Below are positions 53,102 through 62,357 of a stretch of 64,000 bases of DNA, piece by piece (the first letter of the stretch is position 1; the number at the start of each line of letters is the position of its first letter). A model generated the notes under the pieces. The model worked only from the letters and a program-made list of their open reading frames with translations, was not told where the DNA came from and did no database searches. Origin of the DNA: Phytoactinopolyspora halotolerans (lineage in GTDB: Bacteria; Actinomycetota; Actinomycetes; Jiangellales; Jiangellaceae); assembly GCF_010550675.1 (NCBI RefSeq), contig NZ_JAAGOA010000008.1, positions 186,001-250,000 of the forward strand, written 5' to 3'. The position numbers and the translations under genes are program-made.

Positions 53102-53722
53102 ATGCCCACTGCACAGCCGCCCACCAAAGCCGTCCGCCGGGGCCGGCCTGGATACGACCTGGAGTCGCTGCTTCAGGTCGCGACGAGATTGTTCAACGAA
53201 CGCGGCTACGACGGCACCAGCATGGAGGACCTCTCCCGCAAGCTCGGCATCACCAAATCGGCCATCTACCACCACGTACCGAGCAAGCAGGAGCTCTTGC
53301 GGCTCGCCGTCGATCGGGCGCTCGACGGCCTGTTCGAGGTGGCGGACCAGGTGGAGGCGATGCCCGGGCGGGCGATCGACCGGCTCGAGCACCTGGTGCG
53401 TGGCAGCGTCGGCGTGCTCGTCGACCGGCTCCCGTACGTGACGCTGCTGCTGCGGGTACGCGGCAACACCAAGGTGGAGCGGGACGCGTTGGCACGTCGC
53501 CGGGAGTTCGATCGATTCGTCGCGGAACTGGTCAAGCAGGCTGAGACGGAGGGCGACATCCGGCCCGACATCGATCCGAACGTCACCGCACGGCTGCTGT
53601 TCGGGCTCGTCAACTCGCTGATTGAATGGTACCGCCCGAGCCGGGGGACGGACGGAGCCGAACTGGCCGATGCGGTCTGCAAGATCACCTTCGACGGTAT
53701 GCGAGTCCGAAATGGTCGCTGA
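53102..53722 (+). CDS. paaR: TetR-family regulator of the phenylacetate cluster
   Basis: 206 residues from ATG 53102. HTH: LLQVATRLFNERGYDGTSME, DLSRKLGITKSAIYHHVPSK, followed by a helical ligand domain with ARLLFGLVNSLIEWYRP. It lies directly behind paaK in the same direction and is the likely binder of the ACCG-N6-CGGT sites at 47471 and 51255. This arrangement is known for PaaR-type repressors in actinobacteria. Confidence 0.88.
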   Translation: MPTAQPPTKAVRRGRPGYDLESLLQVATRLFNERGYDGTSMEDLSRKLGITKSAIYHHVPSKQELLRLAVDRALDGLFEVADQVEAMPGRAIDRLEHLVRGSVGVLVDRLPYVTLLLRVRGNTKVERDALARRREFDRFVAELVKQAETEGDIRPDIDPNVTARLLFGLVNSLIEWYRPSRGTDGAELADAVCKITFDGMRVRNGR

Positions 53723-54563
53723 CACGCTCACCTTCGACGCCGCCGACGGAACGCGCCTGGCCTACCGCCGCATCGGTACGGGGAAGCCACTGGTCTGCAT
53801 TCCCGGCGGGCCCATGTTGCCCTCGGCTGAGCTCGCCGATCTGGGTGGCTTGTCCGCGTATCGGACGTTGATACTGCTGGACCTGCGCGGCACCGGGGAT
53901 TCGGCGGCGCCGGCGGACCCGTCGACGTATCGGTGCGACCGGCTCGTCGACGACGTTGAAGCGCTACGCACGCACCTGGCATTGGACCGCATCGATCTGC
54001 TCGCGCACTCCGCCGGTGCCTCGTTGGCGCTCCTCTATGCCACCCGATACCCCGAACGGATCGACCACCTGGCCCTGATCACACCCAGCGCACGGCCGGT
54101 CCGGCTGGAGATCTCCGACGACGATCGCCGGCAGGTCGCCGAGCTGCGCCGCGACGAGGCCTGGTTCCCCGACGCTTACGCCGCACTCGAACGGATCCAG
54201 TCCGGAAGCGCCACCGAGACGGACTGGAGCGCGATCATGCCGTTCACGTACGGCAGCTGGGACCAGGTAGCCCAGGCACACGCGGCGCGAGCAGACGAAC
54301 AGCGGAACGTGGAGGCGGCCGGCATCTACTACTCGGACGGCGCCCTCGACCCGGAGTCCACCACGGCGTCCCTCGCGGACCTCCAGGCGCCCGTCTTGGT
54401 TGTCGCGGGCGAGTATGACGTCGCGCTCCCGGCGCACCGTGCCGCCGACTACGCCCGTCTATTCGCCCATGCCGACGTCGCCGTCCTGCCGCAGGCAGGC
54501 CACCAGCCCTGGCTCGACGACCCGGGACGGTTCGCGCAGACCGTGAACGCCTTTCTCGACTGA
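53712..54563 (+). CDS. Alpha/beta hydrolase
   Basis: 283 residues from ATG 53712, overlapping the end of paaR by 11 bp. Features: PLVCIPGGPMLPSAELADLG (oxyanion hole), LLDLRGTGDSAAP, nucleophile elbow LLAHSAGASLALLYATRYP, and the catalytic acid and His in VVAGEYDVALPAHR and QAGHQPWLDDPGRF. It resembles proline-iminopeptidase-like hydrolases. No clear link to phenylacetate is visible; translation may be coupled to paaR. Confidence 0.88.
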   Translation: MVADTLTFDAADGTRLAYRRIGTGKPLVCIPGGPMLPSAELADLGGLSAYRTLILLDLRGTGDSAAPADPSTYRCDRLVDDVEALRTHLALDRIDLLAHSAGASLALLYATRYPERIDHLALITPSARPVRLEISDDDRRQVAELRRDEAWFPDAYAALERIQSGSATETDWSAIMPFTYGSWDQVAQAHAARADEQRNVEAAGIYYSDGALDPESTTASLADLQAPVLVVAGEYDVALPAHRAADYARLFAHADVAVLPQAGHQPWLDDPGRFAQTVNAFLD

Positions 54564-54643
54564 GGCGGACGCAGCGCGTGATCGGCCGACCGTATGGCTC
54601 GTAGACTGCGAATATACGCCCGCGTACGGGAGGACTTGGACCC

Positions 54644-55807
54644 ATGCCCAGCGCTGTGATCATCGACGCCGTCCGCACCGCCTCCGGCAAGGGCAAACCG
54701 GACGGTGCGCTTTCCGAGGTCCATCCGGTCGAGCTGCTGGCGACGACGCTGCGCGCGCTGCTCTCCCGCAACGACGTCGACCCGGCCGTCGTCGACGACG
54801 TGATCGCCGGCTGCGTCTCGCAATCCGGCGAGCAGTCGATCAACATCGGCCGCAACGCACTGCTGGCGGCAGGGCTCCCGGAGTCGGTGCCGGCCACCAC
54901 CATCGATCGGCAATGCGGCTCCAGCCAGCAAGCCGTCCACTTCGCGGCTCAGGGCGTGCTGGCCGGCGCATACGAGGCGGTGATCGCCTGCGGCGTGGAG
55001 TCGATGAGCCGGGTGCCGATGTTCAGCAACACCCAGGGCAAGGATCCGTACGCCCCACTCGCCGAGCGCTACCCGGAGGGCCTGGTCCCGCAGGGAATCA
55101 GCGCCGAACTGATCGCTGCCCGCTGGAAGCTCAGCCGGGAGGAGCTGGATGCCTTCGCCGCGCTCTCGCACGAGCGCGCGGCTGCCGCGACGAGAAGCGG
55201 CGCGTTCGAGGGCCAGATCGTTCCGGTCGGCGAGCACACCGTCGACGAGACGATCCGGCCGACGACCACCCCCGAAGGCCTGGCGGGTCTGAACCCGTCC
55301 TTCTCCGATCCTGCCCTGGCCGAGCGGTTCCCGGAGATCACCTGGTCGATCACGCCGGGCAACGCGTCCCCGCTGACCGACGGCGCCTCCGCCGTGCTGA
55401 TCATGGACGAAGACCGGGCCGCGACTCTGGGCCTGCGGCCACGCGCGCGGTTCCACTCCTTCACCGTCACCGGCAGCGATCCCTTGATGATGCTCACCGG
55501 GATCATGCCTGCCACCGAGAAGATCCTGGCCCGCTCCGGCCTCGGCATCGGTGATCTCGACGCGTACGAGGTCAACGAGGCATTCGCCCCCGTGCCGCTC
55601 GCGTGGTTGCGCGAGTTCGACGCCGATCCGGAGCGGCTCAACCCCAACGGTGGCGCGATCGCCCTCGGGCATCCGCTCGGCGCGTCCGGGACCAAGCTGC
55701 TGACGACGCTGGTCAACCACCTGGAAGCCACCGGCGGCCGCTACGGGTTGCAGACGATGTGCGAAGGCGGCGGGATGGCGAACGCCCTGATCATCGAACG
55801 CCTGTAG
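54644..55807 (+). CDS. Acetyl-CoA C-acyltransferase (FadA-type thiolase)
   Basis: 387 residues, ATG with GGGAGG upstream. Motifs: DRQCGSSQQAVHFAAQGVL (nucleophilic Cys), [52 protein letters not shown], and the C-terminal MCEGGGMANALIIERL. It is a second thiolase distinct from paaJ and more like fatty-acid or steroid beta-oxidation enzymes. It lies outside the visible PaaR operators. Confidence 0.92.
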   Translation: MPSAVIIDAVRTASGKGKPDGALSEVHPVELLATTLRALLSRNDVDPAVVDDVIAGCVSQSGEQSINIGRNALLAAGLPESVPATTIDRQCGSSQQAVHFAAQGVLAGAYEAVIACGVESMSRVPMFSNTQGKDPYAPLAERYPEGLVPQGISAELIAARWKLSREELDAFAALSHERAAAATRSGAFEGQIVPVGEHTVDETIRPTTTPEGLAGLNPSFSDPALAERFPEITWSITPGNASPLTDGASAVLIMDEDRAATLGLRPRARFHSFTVTGSDPLMMLTGIMPATEKILARSGLGIGDLDAYEVNEAFAPVPLAWLREFDADPERLNPNGGAIALGHPLGASGTKLLTTLVNHLEATGGRYGLQTMCEGGGMANALIIERL

Positions 55808-55892
55808 GCACGGCATGGCGGGTCGCCCTCGCCATAGAGCGAACTCCGGCCCACCTGATGTGATGGACCCTGAGTGCGCCGACTGTCAGTTG

Positions 55893-56954
55893 CTATTCTC
55901 CGCTCTGTCGCTCCGCTCGCCGAAGACCCCGGGTGACCATAAATTCCACTGCACGGTTCATATTGATCGGAACCACGGACTTTCCGGGATGCATGTTGGG
56001 CCACACCCGCACCAACTCATCAACGAATCCCTGACCCACATCGTCGATGCCGGTGAAGTCGACCTCAACTATTTCGAAATCAGACTCTAGCCCGTCAAGA
56101 AGGCGTCTCGCCTCACTCCGCGACACAAACATCGTTCCCAACTCAAAGAGACGCACGGTCGTACGCGTGCGCACAAATTCCGAGTCGTCGGTGAATTGGC
56201 GGAACACATCGCCAATGACCCGCTCTGTATGTGGGTCAAGCTGACAGACAACTGCCGTCCCCGCAGCAACCGGGGCAGCACCCAAAGCCATGTCATCGCG
56301 CAGGTTATCGACCGTCCAGCGGATACCAGATGACGTGATGCGAAAGAGATCGACGACCTTAGAAGTAAAGAATATGCCTTCGCCCGTATGCCGCGCTGGG
56401 TCGGTGGTTCGTTTCCCCTTGGATAACTCCTGAATCGCCTCAAAGTCGCTCGCAAGATGTAACCCACTGCGAAGTCTCTGAAACGCCCCGATGCCATCGT
56501 CACGCATCTCGAAGCACCAAAGGTCCTCGCTTACCCACCAGCGAATCTCTACTACTCGGCCGCTGGAGTGGTCGATCGCATTGTTTAGCATTTCCATGAA
56601 GGCATATGCGGCTATCTTGCCCGCTGGACTGGCGCTATCGAGTTCCAGATTCTTGCATATATCTCGCCACACCTCATGCTCTTCCAAGCCTTCCAAGGCA
56701 AGCTCTTGGCGCCAGTCAGCAGGGCGTCCAGGCGTCACGGCCGCGGCGGTGCGGCTCCCGAGGGCACGGCGTGCAACCGCTGCTCTGACTTCCGCCAAGT
56801 CGAAGAGGCGATGCCCACCGGTGGTTCGCGACGAAGGGATCTCTCCAGAGTCAGCCAACTGCCGAATCCGGCTTGGTGAGAGCCCCAGCTCACGCGCCAC
56901 ATCTGAGACGCGCACGAGCCGCACCACATCGCTCTTCCCTACGTCTTCCATCAT
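55893..56954 (-). CDS. HTH - GHKL ATPase - STAS-like (DUF4325) fusion regulator
   Basis: 353 residues. N-terminal MerR/excisionase-type HTH (14-60; RVSDVARELGLSPSRIRQLA, GGHRLFDLAEVR). A GHKL ATPase domain (95-240) has N-box EMLNNAIDHS (121-130), G1 DDGIG (152-156) and HTGEGI (189-194). A C-terminal STAS-like DUF4325 domain (262-345) has FEIVEVDFTGIDDVGQGFVD. No phospho-acceptor His domain is seen, so it is not a classical sensor kinase. One protein thus joins DNA binding, an anti-sigma-like ATPase and an anti-anti-sigma-like module. The start codon faces a CTACA-N7-TGTAG repeat. Lower GC and different codon use than the neighbouring paa genes suggest separate acquisition. Confidence 0.85.
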   Translation of the reverse strand: MMEDVGKSDVVRLVRVSDVARELGLSPSRIRQLADSGEIPSSRTTGGHRLFDLAEVRAAVARRALGSRTAAAVTPGRPADWRQELALEGLEEHEVWRDICKNLELDSASPAGKIAAYAFMEMLNNAIDHSSGRVVEIRWWVSEDLWCFEMRDDGIGAFQRLRSGLHLASDFEAIQELSKGKRTTDPARHTGEGIFFTSKVVDLFRITSSGIRWTVDNLRDDMALGAAPVAAGTAVVCQLDPHTERVIGDVFRQFTDDSEFVRTRTTVRLFELGTMFVSRSEARRLLDGLESDFEIVEVDFTGIDDVGQGFVDELVRVWPNMHPGKSVVPINMNRAVEFMVTRGLRRAERQSGE

Positions 56955-56963
56955 CCGACAGAG

Positions 56964-57018
56964 AACCTACACCTCGAGTGGAATTTCTTTTACCGGCAAA
57001 CCTACACCTCCCCTGTAG
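56964..57018 (-). promoter_or_regulatory. Operator-like repeats upstream of the HTH-GHKL-STAS gene
   Basis: AACCTACACCTC occurs twice as a direct repeat, 35 bp apart (56964-56975 and 56999-57010). The second copy also forms the inverted repeat CTACA (57002-57006), N7, TGTAG (57014-57018). The first copy is 10 bp before the start codon. A MerR-like HTH usually binds such an inverted repeat in its own promoter. Confidence 0.6.
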
Positions 57019-57166
57019 TTTATGCGCACTCTGCAGGCAAGGTTCACGGGATCGCGGTCGTGTTCGTCACCACACGTGGGTGTATACGCTTCGGCCCCCT
57101 CTCACCCATCGACAGACGACATGGCACGCTGGACCTGCACGACGAGGATTGGAAGGGCTCGCCCAG

Positions 57167-58069
57167 ATGGTGCCGTGGCAAGGCATTCTCGTGTTCGCGC
57201 TGCTCGGTGTCGCCTGCACGGCGGGCGCCGGATACCGGCTGCACAAGGAACGGATCCTGCGCAGCCGCGGCGCGCGCACACTGGCGGTCGTGGTGGCCCA
57301 CGATGAGCACTACGGGGTCTCCGGCGGCGGCATCACCGCGCGGAACCGCTCCGGCGACCCTGGCACGCCGACGCGCAGGCCGTGGGCGGTGTCGACCGGG
57401 GATCCCCACCTCGTCTCCGCTCCGATCGTCGAGTTCACGACGGTGGATGGGCGGACGGTGCGCGCACGCTCCCGAGTGAGTTCGAACACCAGCGTCGCGG
57501 TACCCGGCCGGGTGATGACGGTCTACTACGACCCGGACGACCCGGAGGACGTCGCGATCGTCGGTCACGGCCGCGGCGTCCTCCGGGTGTTCGCGCTCAT
57601 CGGCGTCCTCCTGCTCATCACGACAGGGTTGCTGCTGGTGGTCTCCGAGGACACGCTGAACACCGCGGTCCCGGTCGCGGTGCCGCTCATTCTCGGCAGC
57701 GTGTTCTTCAGCATCGGAGCCTACGGCGTCGGCCGGGTGTGGGCGCTGCGTCGGCGGGGGACCGTCACCGAGGGGACCGTCGTCGGTGAGACCACCACGA
57801 GCACCCGTGAAGGGCTGACTCTACGGCATCCCGTGGTGCGGTTTCGGACCACCACCGGCCACGACATCGAGACAGCATCCGAACGCGGCACGCTGCGGCG
57901 ACGTGCGCAGCCGGGCCAGTCCATCCGGCTCCGCTACCACCCCGACGATCCGTACCGCGTGCTGCTCGTCGGCGACGGCGCCCGGCCGCTGTTCTGGATC
58001 TTCGCCCTCGTAGGCCTGACCGTCCTCACCGCCACGGTCACCATCGCCACGTTCATACTCACCCGCTAA
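57167..58069 (+). CDS. Tandem DUF3592 membrane protein
   Basis: 300 residues from ATG 57167, with GGAAGGG upstream. Two DUF3592 units, each a small beta domain with a YYDPDDPEDV or YHPDDPYRV motif, are joined by transmembrane helices (about 5-22, 140-160, 175-195, 278-298). Such proteins are widespread in actinobacteria and of unknown function. It converges with the SARP gene across two palindromic elements. Confidence 0.8.
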   Translation: MVPWQGILVFALLGVACTAGAGYRLHKERILRSRGARTLAVVVAHDEHYGVSGGGITARNRSGDPGTPTRRPWAVSTGDPHLVSAPIVEFTTVDGRTVRARSRVSSNTSVAVPGRVMTVYYDPDDPEDVAIVGHGRGVLRVFALIGVLLLITTGLLLVVSEDTLNTAVPVAVPLILGSVFFSIGAYGVGRVWALRRRGTVTEGTVVGETTTSTREGLTLRHPVVRFRTTTGHDIETASERGTLRRRAQPGQSIRLRYHPDDPYRVLLVGDGARPLFWIFALVGLTVLTATVTIATFILTR

Positions 58070-58086
58070 CCCCACCCCACACCCGC

Positions 58087-58180
58087 CCTAAATGATCATG
58101 TGAAGTGGGTTTTCTCGTGCCGTACCAGGTCTGCAGACATGGGGGTGCTGGAGAAAACCCACTTCACATGATCATTTAGG
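58087..58180. repeat. Palindromic element 1: 30-bp perfect inverted repeat, 34-base loop
   Basis: Left arm 58087-58116 starts CCTAAATGATCATGTGAAGT and right arm 58151-58180 ends CATGATCATTTAGG. The arms are perfect inverted copies of 30 bp. The loop is 34 bases. Both ends carry the CCTAAAT/ATTTAGG border. It lies between convergent genes (58069 and 58310), so it may also act as a bidirectional terminator. The design resembles a MITE or REP-type element. Confidence 0.85.
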
Positions 58181-58185
58181 TGACG

Positions 58186-58284
58186 GTCGTGCGGACAGCG
58201 ACTCGCCGGCGCTTCCGCCCCAAGCTCAAGGGCGGCCCAGCGGCCCCCCAAATGTCCGCGAACCGTGGTCGCTGTCCGCACGAC
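58186..58284. repeat. Palindromic element 2: 17-bp perfect inverted repeat with inner hairpin
   Basis: Arms GTCGTGCGGACAGCGAC (58186-58202) and its perfect inverse (58268-58284) enclose 65 bp. An inner hairpin CCGCCC (58215-58220) / GGGCGG (58230-58235) sits within. It begins only 5 bp after element 1 and shares no sequence with it. Two unrelated palindromic elements stacked in one convergent gap is striking. Confidence 0.8.
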
Positions 58285-58309
58285 ACGTTCATCGTGCCCG
58301 GCGCCGCTT

Positions 58310-61300
58310 TCATCCCACTTTGTTGGTGCTTTCGGCGAGTTTGAGCCGCAGATCCTCTGCCTCCGGAGCTTGCAGACTCCGGAAGATGTCGTACGCCTGT
58401 CGCCAGTGCTCGGCCGCGTCCTCAAGGTCGCCGCGGCGCGCGCAGATCTCCCCGAGTCCGGCCCGGGCACGTGCCTCCTCGTGCCTGATCCCTACATCGC
58501 CGGCGACCGCCAGCGCCTCCCGGTGAGCACGCTCGCCCTCGGCGACCTCACCCGCGGCCACGTGGACCTCCGCCAGGCCGTTCAGCGCCCGCGCCTCCAG
58601 ATCGTGATCCCCGGTGGTCCGGGCGGATACCAACGCCTCCTGGTGATGTCGCGCAGCCTGAATGACGTCGCCGAGCTGCAGATACACCGCGCCGAGATGG
58701 TCCAGCACGTAGGCACGCACGTTGTGGATGCCGCTGTCCCGCGAGAGCGTCAGCACCCGGTGGGCGTACTCGATCGCCTCCTGCAAACGTCCGGCGTCCC
58801 GGCAGACCTTGACCAGGTTGACCAGGGCATGCGCCTGCCCGGGCCGGTTGCCGCTCTCCTCGGCGATGGTGAGCGCCTGTTCCAAACACTCGAACGCCTC
58901 CGCCCGGCGGCCCTGTCGGCGGTAATTGAAGGCGAGATTGCACAGCGGCTTGACCTCGAGCGGACGGCAACCGGCGGCCCGGAACAGCTCCAGTGAGCGC
59001 TGCAGGTGTTCCACCGCCTCGTCGACCCGGCCGACGATGTGTTCGACGCCTGCCAGGTCATTGAGGATTCCGGCCTGAAGTTTGGTGTTGCCCAGCTCGG
59101 TATGGAGCGCGAGCGCCCGCTCCAGGTACTCGGTGGCTTCGTCGTAGCGGTCCATCCGGTGGCTGACCAGCCCGACGGCGCGCAACGCGATCCCCTCGCC
59201 GGTACGATCGTTCCGCCGACGGGCCTCCTCCAGCGCGGTCGTGTGCAGCCGTCGCGAATCGTCGAGGAAGGAGCCCAGGTCGAGGAACCGCCACAAGATC
59301 GCCGAGATATCCGTGGCGTATTCGCCCAGCCCCATCTCGACTGCCCGGTCGGCGAGGGTCACCAGATTGGGCCGTTCCGTTTCGAGCCAGCGCACGGCGG
59401 ATTCGTAACTGTCCAGGTTCGGTGCCGTCGCCACGCTGGGCGCGAACCCGGGACGGATCTCCGCCTCCTGCGGGGCGAAGATCTCCATCGCCCGCCATGC
59501 GGTGTAGACGTAGTAGTCGAACAGCCGAGCCAACGCGGACCGTCGTTCCTCTTCCCCCTCGGTGGTCACAGCCAACTCGGCCGCGTACACCCGGAGCAGG
59601 TCGTGCAGCCGGTACCGGCCGTCCGTCGTCTCGTCCACCAGGTGGGCACGCGCGAGCGTCGCAATCGACTGCTGAGCCGCATGGATACTCGGGTGTCCCA
59701 TGAGAGCGGTCAGCGCGTAGAGATCGATGTCGTGTCCGGGGTGCAGGCCGCAGGACCTGAACATCAGCGCCGCATCGTCGTCCAGCTGGCGGTAGGACCA
59801 CGAGAACACCGCCCGCATCGACGTCTGCTCGTCACCGCCCGCGTCGAGCAGGTCGAGCCGGGGTTCGGCCTGCTCGAGCTCGGCGACGAGGTCCGCCGCC
59901 CGGGTACCGGGCCGCTCCCGGATACGTTCCGCGGCGATACGCAACGCCAGTGGCAACCGGGCACAATGCTCGATCAATCGGGTGGTCGTGGCCGCGTCCA
60001 CATCACGCGCCCGGCCCATCAAGCCGTCGACGAGGCCCTGTGCCTCACCGACGGTCATCCGGTCCAGGCCCACCCGGTGTGCGCCTTCCCGCACCACCAG
60101 GCCGCTCAACGCGTCTCTGCTGGTCACCACGACGAAGCACGACGAGGCGCCGGGAAGCAGCGGGCGCACGTGTTCCACGGTCGCGGCATTGTCCAGGACG
60201 ATCAGCACGCGGCGCTGATCGAGCAACGACCGCAACCGCGCCGCGCGCTCGTCCACATCCTGCGGAATCGCCGCGCCCTCGACCCCGAAAGCACGCAGAA
60301 AGCCGGCCAGCACGTCGAACGACGGGATCGGCTGGCCCGGGCCGTACCCACGAAGGTCCACGTAGAGCTGACCGTCGGGAAACCGATCCTTGATCTCGTG
60401 CGCCCACCGCACGGCCAGCGCGGTCTTGCCGACGCCGGCCGTTCCTGCGATGACCGCGATCCGAGCGCCATCGTTGTCCTGCAGCAGCCGGTCCAACTCC
60501 GCCAGCTCGGCATCTCGGCCGACGAAGCCGGAGACATTGTGCGGGAGTTGGGCGGGGACCGTCCGCGGCGGTACCCGTACCGCCTCGCCGATCGGCTCGC
60601 CCGCCAGAATCTGTCGCTCCAGAGCATGCAGTTCGGGGCCAGGTTCCAGACCGAGCTCCTCGACGAGCATCTCCCGGGCCGTGCGGTACACGGCAAGCGC
60701 GTCGGCCTGCCGCCCGCCCTTGTAGAGCGCCGTCATCAGCAGTGCCTGCAGCCGCTCCCGCAACGGGTGCTGCCTGGCCAGTTCAGTGAGTTTGCCGACG
60801 GCAGACGCGTGCCGGCCACAGGCGATCTCGGCGGCGTAGAGCTCTTCCATCGCCACCATGCGCAATTCCTGAAGCCGATCCGCCTCGCCGGTGAGTTCAT
60901 GGAAGTCGACGCCTTGGTACGGCGTGCCCCGCCACATATCCAGCGCCTTACGGATCAACGACGTGCACCGTTCCGGCTCCGCCGTCGCGACCTCGATCGC
61001 CTCGGTGACCAGCGACTCGAACCGCTCCGCATCCAGCTCACCCGGGAGCACCGTCAACCGGTAGCCGCCCGGATCGAACACGACTCGCTCCGGCTCCCCC
61101 AGCGTCTGCCGCAAGCGGTGCACATGCAGTTGCAGCCTCTGCAGCGCGCGATCGTCGGGCTCTCCGCCCCACAACGCGTTGGACAGGAGGTCGATCGAGG
61201 CCGGGCGGTTCGCGTGCAGCAGCAGCATGCTGACGAGCACACGCTGCATCTGCCCGCTCAACGCCGCCTCCTGGCCGTCGCGGAGAATCCGCACCGGACC

Positions 61301-61318
61301 GAGGACCTCGAACTCCAT
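58310..61318 (-). CDS. AfsR-like SARP regulator with NB-ARC ATPase and TPR repeats
   Basis: 1002 residues. Residues 1-95 form an OmpR-like winged helix (MEFEVLGPVRILRDGQEAAL). The bacterial transcriptional activation domain spans about 97-240. The NB-ARC ATPase starts near 265 (FVGRDAELAEL) with Walker A GTAGVGKTA (292-300) and Walker B VLIVLDNA. The C-terminal ~350 residues are TPR repeats (EYLERALALHTELGNTKLQA). AfsR-type SARPs activate secondary-metabolism or stress genes. No biosynthetic cluster is visible here, so the target is unknown. LysE is the divergent neighbour. Confidence 0.92.
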   Translation of the reverse strand: MEFEVLGPVRILRDGQEAALSGQMQRVLVSMLLLHANRPASIDLLSNALWGGEPDDRALQRLQLHVHRLRQTLGEPERVVFDPGGYRLTVLPGELDAERFESLVTEAIEVATAEPERCTSLIRKALDMWRGTPYQGVDFHELTGEADRLQELRMVAMEELYAAEIACGRHASAVGKLTELARQHPLRERLQALLMTALYKGGRQADALAVYRTAREMLVEELGLEPGPELHALERQILAGEPIGEAVRVPPRTVPAQLPHNVSGFVGRDAELAELDRLLQDNDGARIAVIAGTAGVGKTALAVRWAHEIKDRFPDGQLYVDLRGYGPGQPIPSFDVLAGFLRAFGVEGAAIPQDVDERAARLRSLLDQRRVLIVLDNAATVEHVRPLLPGASSCFVVVTSRDALSGLVVREGAHRVGLDRMTVGEAQGLVDGLMGRARDVDAATTTRLIEHCARLPLALRIAAERIRERPGTRAADLVAELEQAEPRLDLLDAGGDEQTSMRAVFSWSYRQLDDDAALMFRSCGLHPGHDIDLYALTALMGHPSIHAAQQSIATLARAHLVDETTDGRYRLHDLLRVYAAELAVTTEGEEERRSALARLFDYYVYTAWRAMEIFAPQEAEIRPGFAPSVATAPNLDSYESAVRWLETERPNLVTLADRAVEMGLGEYATDISAILWRFLDLGSFLDDSRRLHTTALEEARRRNDRTGEGIALRAVGLVSHRMDRYDEATEYLERALALHTELGNTKLQAGILNDLAGVEHIVGRVDEAVEHLQRSLELFRAAGCRPLEVKPLCNLAFNYRRQGRRAEAFECLEQALTIAEESGNRPGQAHALVNLVKVCRDAGRLQEAIEYAHRVLTLSRDSGIHNVRAYVLDHLGAVYLQLGDVIQAARHHQEALVSARTTGDHDLEARALNGLAEVHVAAGEVAEGERAHREALAVAGDVGIRHEEARARAGLGEICARRGDLEDAAEHWRQAYDIFRSLQAPEAEDLRLKLAESTNKVG

Positions 61319-61592
61319 ATCAACACCAGACTCGTCGAACTAGGGACAGCACAGATCTACGCGGACCACGGCCGGTTCGCTCACCGGTCCTCGCTCCACC
61401 GGCGACCTGGGTGATCGATCGGCAGCCGCGCGTTCTCACCATCGTTCACCCGAAGCCATGGTAAGTGCCGGATATGGGAACGATCATCCGTTAGCGCACA
61501 ATGCCACGACGTCCGCTCGTGCGGCCCGACGACGTCTTCGCAGGCCACGCGCGCCGCATAGCGCCCGGAAAGCGCGCCGAAAGTGCTGGACA

Positions 61593-62240
61593 ATGCCGAT
61601 CGGCCAGATTGATACGGTGCCGACCACCGACAGATGGCTCGTCTTCCTCGGCTCCGCGATCGTCTTCGCGGTGACTCCGGGGCCGGCGATGCTCTACGTG
61701 CTCGCCCGAAGTCTGCACGGCGGACTGCGGGACGGCGTGTTGTCGGCGGTGGGCAACAGCGTGGGGACCATGATCCATGTACTGGCTGCGGCCGTCGGTC
61801 TCGCTACACTGCTCGCTGCGTCGCCGGTGCTCTTCGCCGCCGTGAAGTTCCTCGGCGCCGGCTATCTCGCCGTGCTGGGCATCCTCGCCATCCGCAACCG
61901 GCGGCAGGGCCATCACTCCGATGCATCCGCCGGCGCGACCACTACGCGTTCGCCGGTGCTGCAGGGGGTGGTCGTCGAGACGCTCAACCCCAAGACGGCG
62001 CTGTACTTCATGGCCCTGTTGCCGCATTTCGTCGCTTCCGGGTCGGCTTCCCCCGCGGCGGCGTTCTGCCTGCTGGGTCTGATCGTCGTGGCGATCGCCC
62101 TCACCACCGACGTCGTCGTCGCATGTGCCGCCAGCCGCCTGCACGAGCGGCTGGCCGCCGACGCGCGGTGGCAGGTGTGTCAACGGACCGGCAGCGGCGT
62201 CGTGATGATCGGCCTGGGCACGTTCGTCGCCGTCACCTGA
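61593..62240 (+). CDS. LysE-family amino-acid exporter
   Basis: 215 residues from ATG 61593. Six hydrophobic helices with the LysE/RhtB pattern: FAVTPGPAMLYVLARSLHGG, GNSVGTMIHVLAAAVGLATL, KFLGAGYLAVLGILAIRNRR, VVETLNPKTALYFMALLPHF. It probably exports an amino acid or related compound. It is divergent from the SARP gene, with about 270 bp between them. Confidence 0.9.
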   Translation: MPIGQIDTVPTTDRWLVFLGSAIVFAVTPGPAMLYVLARSLHGGLRDGVLSAVGNSVGTMIHVLAAAVGLATLLAASPVLFAAVKFLGAGYLAVLGILAIRNRRQGHHSDASAGATTTRSPVLQGVVVETLNPKTALYFMALLPHFVASGSASPAAAFCLLGLIVVAIALTTDVVVACAASRLHERLAADARWQVCQRTGSGVVMIGLGTFVAVT

Positions 62241-62268
62241 CCGCCGCGGAGCACACGCGAGGCTGTCG

Positions 62269-62357
62269 CGGATACTCCGCCGTACGACGTCACGGACACT
62301 CCGCCGTACGACGTCACGGACACTCCGCCGTACGACGTCACGGATGCTCCACCGTGC
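62269..62357. repeat. Tandem 24-bp repeat, three full copies plus a partial one
   Basis: Units at 62269, 62293 and 62317, each containing CTCCGCCGTACGACGTCA, with a diverged partial unit from 62341. The partial unit lies over the last codons and stop of the minus-strand oxidoreductase (stop at 62338), so the array looks like duplication of that gene's terminal segment into the convergent gap. Confidence 0.85.
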
